Positions 7,194 through 8,626 of a stretch of 8,626 nucleotides of DNA are shown piece after piece. The stretch's first letter is position 1, and each line of letters opens with the position of its first letter. Position numbers and translations under genes: made by a program. The DNA is taken from NCBI GenBank assembly GCA_900765975.1, contig CAAFTS010000110.1, forward strand, positions 1-8,626, written 5' to 3'. The DNA is from Lachnospiraceae bacterium (lineage in GTDB: Bacteria; Bacillota; Clostridia; Lachnospirales; Lachnospiraceae). The notes beneath the pieces are model-generated. The model did no database searches and was not told the origin of the DNA. It saw only the letters and a program-made list of their open reading frames with translations.

Positions 7194-7562
7194 AAACTCT
7201 ATGCGTCCGGGGAGGACTATCTGGAAACCATCCTTGTTCTCCAAAAGAAACTCGGTATGGTACGCTCCGTAGATGTGGTCCGGCACATGGAGGTGTCAAA
7301 GCCCAGCGTGTGCCATGCGGTGGCTACCTTGCGGGACGGCGGCTTTCTTACAATGGATGAAGATCACTTTCTCCATCTGACCGATGTGGGCCGCGAGGTT
7401 GCCGAAAAAATCTATGAGCGCCATTGCTTTTTTACCGAGCAGCTTATCGCCGCAGGCGTTGACCCAAAAACTGCGGAGGCCGACGCCTGCCGGATTGAAC
7501 ACATCATCAGCGATGAGAGCTTTTCGCGGCTGAAAGAGGCAGCCGCACAAGAGCAAGAATAA
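7191..7562 (+). CDS. DtxR/MntR-type metal-dependent repressor
   Basis: From 7191 this is a 123-residue protein with the N-terminal winged helix and the dimerisation domain of the DtxR/MntR family, but no C-terminal SH3-like domain, like the short MntR form. The helix-turn-helix lies at about residues 24-50 (VDVVRHMEVSKPSVCHAVATL). Residues aligning with the B. subtilis MntR metal ligands D8, E11, H77, E99, E102 and H103 are D9, E12, H78, C100, E103 and H104. Five are kept and E99 becomes cysteine, as in iron-sensing DtxR and IdeR. The protein should bind Fe(II) or Mn(II) and repress uptake genes when metal is plentiful. It is the last gene of the transporter operon by spacing, but its GC content matches the downstream backbone, so its link to the operon may be secondary. 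Confidence 0.88.
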   Translation: MKLYASGEDYLETILVLQKKLGMVRSVDVVRHMEVSKPSVCHAVATLRDGGFLTMDEDHFLHLTDVGREVAEKIYERHCFFTEQLIAAGVDPKTAEADACRIEHIISDESFSRLKEAAAQEQE

Positions 7563-7571
7563 ACCGAATAA

Positions 7572-7759
7572 GACAAGCTATCCTGCCCCGCCAGACGGGG
7601 AAAGAAAAAAACCGTTGCAGGGCAGGCAGCTTCGTGCGCCCATAATGGATTTTCCGGGTACTGCGGCGGTTTTGAGTACATCAAGGCCGCCGTTTCTTAT
7701 GCCCTCAACAAAGGAGTGACGCCCATACGTTGACACGGCGGCTTTAGGAGGGAGCCGCC
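7572..7759 (+). promoter_or_regulatory. Structured leader with alternating complementary segments
   Basis: Four short GC-rich segments can pair in mutually exclusive ways. CGGCGG (7664-7669) pairs with CCGCCG (7687-7692); CCGCCGT (7687-7693) pairs with ACGGCGG (7735-7741); and GGCGGC (7737-7742) pairs with GCCGCC (7754-7759). The last stem puts the ribosome site AGGAGG of the 38-codon ORF in its loop. Upstream, CCTGCCC (7582-7588) can pair with GGGCAGG (7620-7626), and CCCCG/CGGGG (7586-7590 with 7596-7600) forms a rival stem. The layout resembles an attenuator, but the segments are simple CGG-type repeats and may pair by chance. Confidence 0.3.
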
Positions 7760-7876
7760 ATGAAGCACACTGACCGCCGACAAATTCAGACGATATTTCA
7801 CTACCGTCAAAAAAAGCCCGGCCACCGGACAGGCCCCGTCTGGCAGCCAGTGCGAAAATTGTCACAATATAACTGA
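7760..7876 (+). CDS. Small basic hypothetical protein (38 aa)
   Basis: An ATG at 7760 preceded by AGGAGGGA opens a 38-codon frame that ends in TGA at 7874-7876. The predicted peptide is strongly basic (4 Lys and 5 Arg against 1 Asp), starts MKHTDRRQIQTIF and has no hydrophobic segment, signal peptide or domain that I recognise. An intrinsic terminator lies 16 nt after the stop codon, and a hairpin holds the ribosome site in its loop, so the unit looks like a real short transcription unit. It could also be a leader peptide or a degraded remnant of a longer element gene. Function unknown. Confidence 0.4.
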   Translation: MKHTDRRQIQTIFHYRQKKPGHRTGPVWQPVRKLSQYN

Positions 7877-7891
7877 ATACCGTGTTTTTTG

Positions 7892-7926
7892 CGCTCGAAT
7901 AGCTTCATGCTGTCCGGGCGTTTTTT
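7892..7926 (+). terminator. Intrinsic terminator after the 38-codon ORF
   Basis: CGCTCG (7892-7897) pairs with CGGGCG (7915-7920). One A-C mismatch follows, then 7899-7903 pairs with 7909-7913 around a 5-nt TTCAT loop. That makes 11 pairs in all, including two G-U wobbles. TTTTTT (7921-7926) follows directly. The minus strand has no T tract at the equivalent place, so it acts on plus-strand transcripts. Confidence 0.7.
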
Positions 7927-7947
7927 CATACCTATGGGGCCGGAACA

Positions 7948-7966
7948 TCGGGCCAACATGGCCCGA
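7948..7966. repeat. Short GC-rich inverted repeat
   Basis: TCGGGCC (7948-7954) and GGCCCGA (7960-7966) form a perfect 7-bp stem with a 5-nt AACAT loop. There is no T tract, so it is not a terminator. It lies in the non-coding leader of the sigma-like gene. A protein-binding site or RNA structure is possible; nothing decides between them. Confidence 0.4.
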
Positions 7967-7997
7967 ACCTTGCCCCCGGTGCCGTTCCCCGCCACCT

Positions 7998-8027
7998 CGT
8001 TCAGATTTTCCCGAAAAAATCTGAACG
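7998..8027 (+). promoter_or_regulatory. Hairpin touching the sigma-like gene's ribosome site
   Basis: A perfect 12-bp stem (7998-8009 with 8016-8027, arms CGTTCAGATTTT and AAAATCTGAACG) encloses the 6-nt loop CCCGAA. Its last base is the first G of the ribosome site GGAGG (8027-8031), and the ATG follows at 8040. The sequence after the stem is GAGGAAAG and not T-rich, so it is not a terminator. It may control translation initiation or protect the 5' end of a processed transcript. Confidence 0.55.
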
Positions 8028-8039
8028 GAGGAAAGACCG

Positions 8040-8453
8040 ATGGAAGTCACCATCAATTACAACGGACAAGCTGTGGCCGTGGAAGTCACGCTGGAAGTCT
8101 ATGAATTTCTTGACCGGGCCGACCACAAAGCCGAGAACCTGTCCCATGAGCAGCGGCGGCATTGGGATGGCCGGGAGTTTGACGAATACATAGTTGCCAC
8201 CGAGGGCGTTGGTATCTACGGCGAAACGCCGGAGGAATACCTTTGCCGCATGGAAACGCTGGGCGAGCTGATGGCCGTCCTGGACACCTGTACCGAGGCC
8301 CAGCGCCGCCGGTTCCTGCTCTATGCCCTGGAAGGTTTGAGTTACGCGGAGATTGGAACGATTTGCGGCTGCTCAAAGTATTCTGTCCGGGACTCCATTA
8401 TCGCGGTCAGAAAAATTTTCAAAGATTTTTTTGAAAACAGACCCCACGAATGA
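8040..8453 (+). CDS. Sigma-70 region-4-like protein of the element
   Basis: This 137-residue protein's C-terminal half (about residues 76-132) resembles sigma-70 region 4. A helix (LDTCTEAQRRRFLLYALEGL) is followed by the helix-turn-helix SYAEIGTICGCSKYSVRDSI, which normally contacts the -35 element. The N-terminal 70 residues are acidic and resemble no region 2 that I can see, so it probably cannot act as a full sigma factor. It is more likely a DNA-binding regulator or part of a split sigma. The ATG at 8040 follows GGAGGAAAG (8027-8035), with a hairpin just upstream. High GC matches the backbone. Proteins of this kind sit next to the second small sigma-like gene in clostridial conjugative elements, where they are thought to control element genes. 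Confidence 0.8.
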   Translation: MEVTINYNGQAVAVEVTLEVYEFLDRADHKAENLSHEQRRHWDGREFDEYIVATEGVGIYGETPEEYLCRMETLGELMAVLDTCTEAQRRRFLLYALEGLSYAEIGTICGCSKYSVRDSIIAVRKIFKDFFENRPHE

Positions 8454-8476
8454 CCTGTTTTCGGGCTACCAAGTGA

Positions 8477-8493
8477 AAGGGATCATTTCCCTT
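8477..8493 (+). other. Small hairpin between the sigma-like genes
   Basis: AAGGGA (8477-8482) pairs with TCCCTT (8488-8493) over a 5-nt loop, 24 nt after the stop codon. The following CTTATCTC-like sequence is only weakly T-rich, so a terminator is doubtful. Confidence 0.3.
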
Positions 8494-8501
8494 ATCTCAG
8501 C

Positions 8502-8535
8502 GAGGGGCGGACAGCGGACGAGCTGTCCGCCTCTC
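8502..8535 (+). promoter_or_regulatory. Strong hairpin before the last gene
   Basis: Bases 8502-8515 pair with 8522-8535 in a 14-bp stem with one G-U wobble and a GGACGA loop; the core GGGCGGACAGC/GCTGTCCGCC is very GC-rich. It ends 7 nt before the ribosome site CAGGAGG (8543-8549). The sequence after it is TCCAATTTTCAGG-like and not a typical terminator tail, so it is probably an attenuating or translation-related structure. A weak terminator is the alternative. Confidence 0.55.
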
Positions 8536-8556
8536 CAATTTTCAGGAGGTAAGCCT

Positions 8557-8626
8557 ATGAAAACAATCAATCTGCGGTGGATGTATCCCCACTACCGGCA
8601 TGACGAGTTTGTGGATGTTACGGACG
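8557..8626 (+). CDS. Small sigma-70-like protein, 5' part only
   Basis: The ATG at 8557 follows CAGGAGG (8543-8549), and the frame is open to the window end for 23 codons (MKTINLRWMYPHYRHDEFVD, then VTD). The MKTINLR..YP.Y..DEFV.V start is one I associate with the small sigma-70 family proteins of Tn1549-like conjugative elements, which typically carry a C-terminal helix-turn-helix beyond the part visible here. It lies 103 nt after the other sigma-like gene with a strong hairpin in between. Domain content cannot be checked because the gene is cut off by the window end. Confidence 0.7.
   Translation, partial: MKTINLRWMYPHYRHDEFVDVTD

Larger units (their letters stand above)
7563..8626 (+). 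mobile_element. Probable integrative element backbone (partial)
   Basis: From about 7190 the sequence turns GC-rich and holds a structured intergenic stretch, a sigma-70 region-4-like gene and the start of a second small sigma-like gene. This pairing of small sigma-like regulators is familiar from Tn1549/Tn4451-like conjugative elements of gut Clostridia. No integrase, relaxase or attachment site lies in the window, so the element's ends and type cannot be seen. Assignment rests on recognising the two proteins. Confidence 0.5.

Noticed and set aside
7586..7610. CCCCG-CCAGA-CGGGG stem followed by an A-rich run as a terminator of dtxR.
   Set aside because: The tail is A-rich on the plus strand, and on the minus strand the T-rich run precedes the stem instead of following it.
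7730..7735. Perfect TTGACA that could be a -35 element for the 38-codon ORF.
   Set aside because: The 16-18 bp downstream position falls in GAGCCGCC with nothing like a -10 box, and the site overlaps a stem segment.
7578..7865. A 95-codon minus-strand frame across the dtxR-sigma interval.
   Set aside because: No recognisable domain or ribosome site; it crosses plus-strand hairpins and the 38-codon ORF, and long open frames are expected by chance in GC-rich DNA.
8086..8376. A 96-codon minus-strand frame opposite the sigma-like gene.
   Set aside because: Arg/Pro-rich composition typical of an antisense shadow of a GC-rich gene; the plus frame has a ribosome site and a clear helix-turn-helix.
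1..8626. CRISPR array, tRNA, rRNA, transposase or attachment-site repeats.
   Set aside because: No regularly spaced direct repeats, cloverleaf, rRNA-like stretch, transposase motif or integrase was seen on either strand.

Overview
The window looks like part of an integrative/conjugative element from a low-to-mid GC Firmicute, most likely a gut Clostridia relative (Lachnospiraceae/Oscillospiraceae type). This rests on strong AGGAGG-type ribosome sites, closely packed plus-strand genes, an MptD-like ECF transporter of a kind common in Firmicutes, and a right end with the small sigma-70-like genes typical of Tn1549/Tn4451-like elements. Every supported gene is on the plus strand. The assignment comes from protein motifs only, with no database search.

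Layout. Bases 1-239 are non-coding: two consecutive hairpins (the second a likely terminator for an upstream gene), then a good sigma-A promoter (167-195) and a 23-bp palindrome (203-225) leading into a TetR-family regulator (240-860). A strong intrinsic terminator (887-924) and a second copy of the palindrome half-sites (929-961) separate it from a long operon. The operon encodes two exporter-fold ABC half-transporters (978-2729, 2722-4446), an MptD/Trep_Strep-like ECF substrate-binding membrane protein (4477-5070), an EcfT scaffold (5070-5753), a double-ATPase EcfA (5768-7180) and a short DtxR/MntR-type metal-dependent repressor (7191-7562). Gaps between these genes are at most 30 nt, and two pairs overlap.

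Base composition changes abruptly at the ATPase/dtxR boundary, from about 40% GC to the mid-50s or higher by hand counting of sample lines. From there on the sequence reads as element backbone: 477 bases of structured, mostly non-coding DNA with a 38-codon ORF and a terminator, then a 137-residue sigma-70 region-4-like protein (8040-8453), and the first 23 codons of a second small sigma-like protein (8557 to the window end).

How it may work together. The gene order ABC half-transporter, ABC half-transporter, ECF S, T, A resembles the end of the Streptococcus pyogenes sia heme operon (siaDEFGH). Exporter-fold heterodimers such as IrtAB and YbtPQ are known to act in siderophore import. With an adjacent DtxR-type regulator, the simplest inference is an iron, heme or metallophore acquisition module carried as cargo. 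A TetR repressor probably responds to a small ligand, and the DtxR-type protein probably reports metal status. The substrate is not proven by the sequence.

The most notable non-coding signals are: TetR half-sites whose spacing differs by exactly 10 bp between two sites; a perfect 13-bp-stem hairpin inside the start of the EcfT gene; and hairpins closely associated with the ribosome sites of three consecutive ORFs in the GC-rich part.
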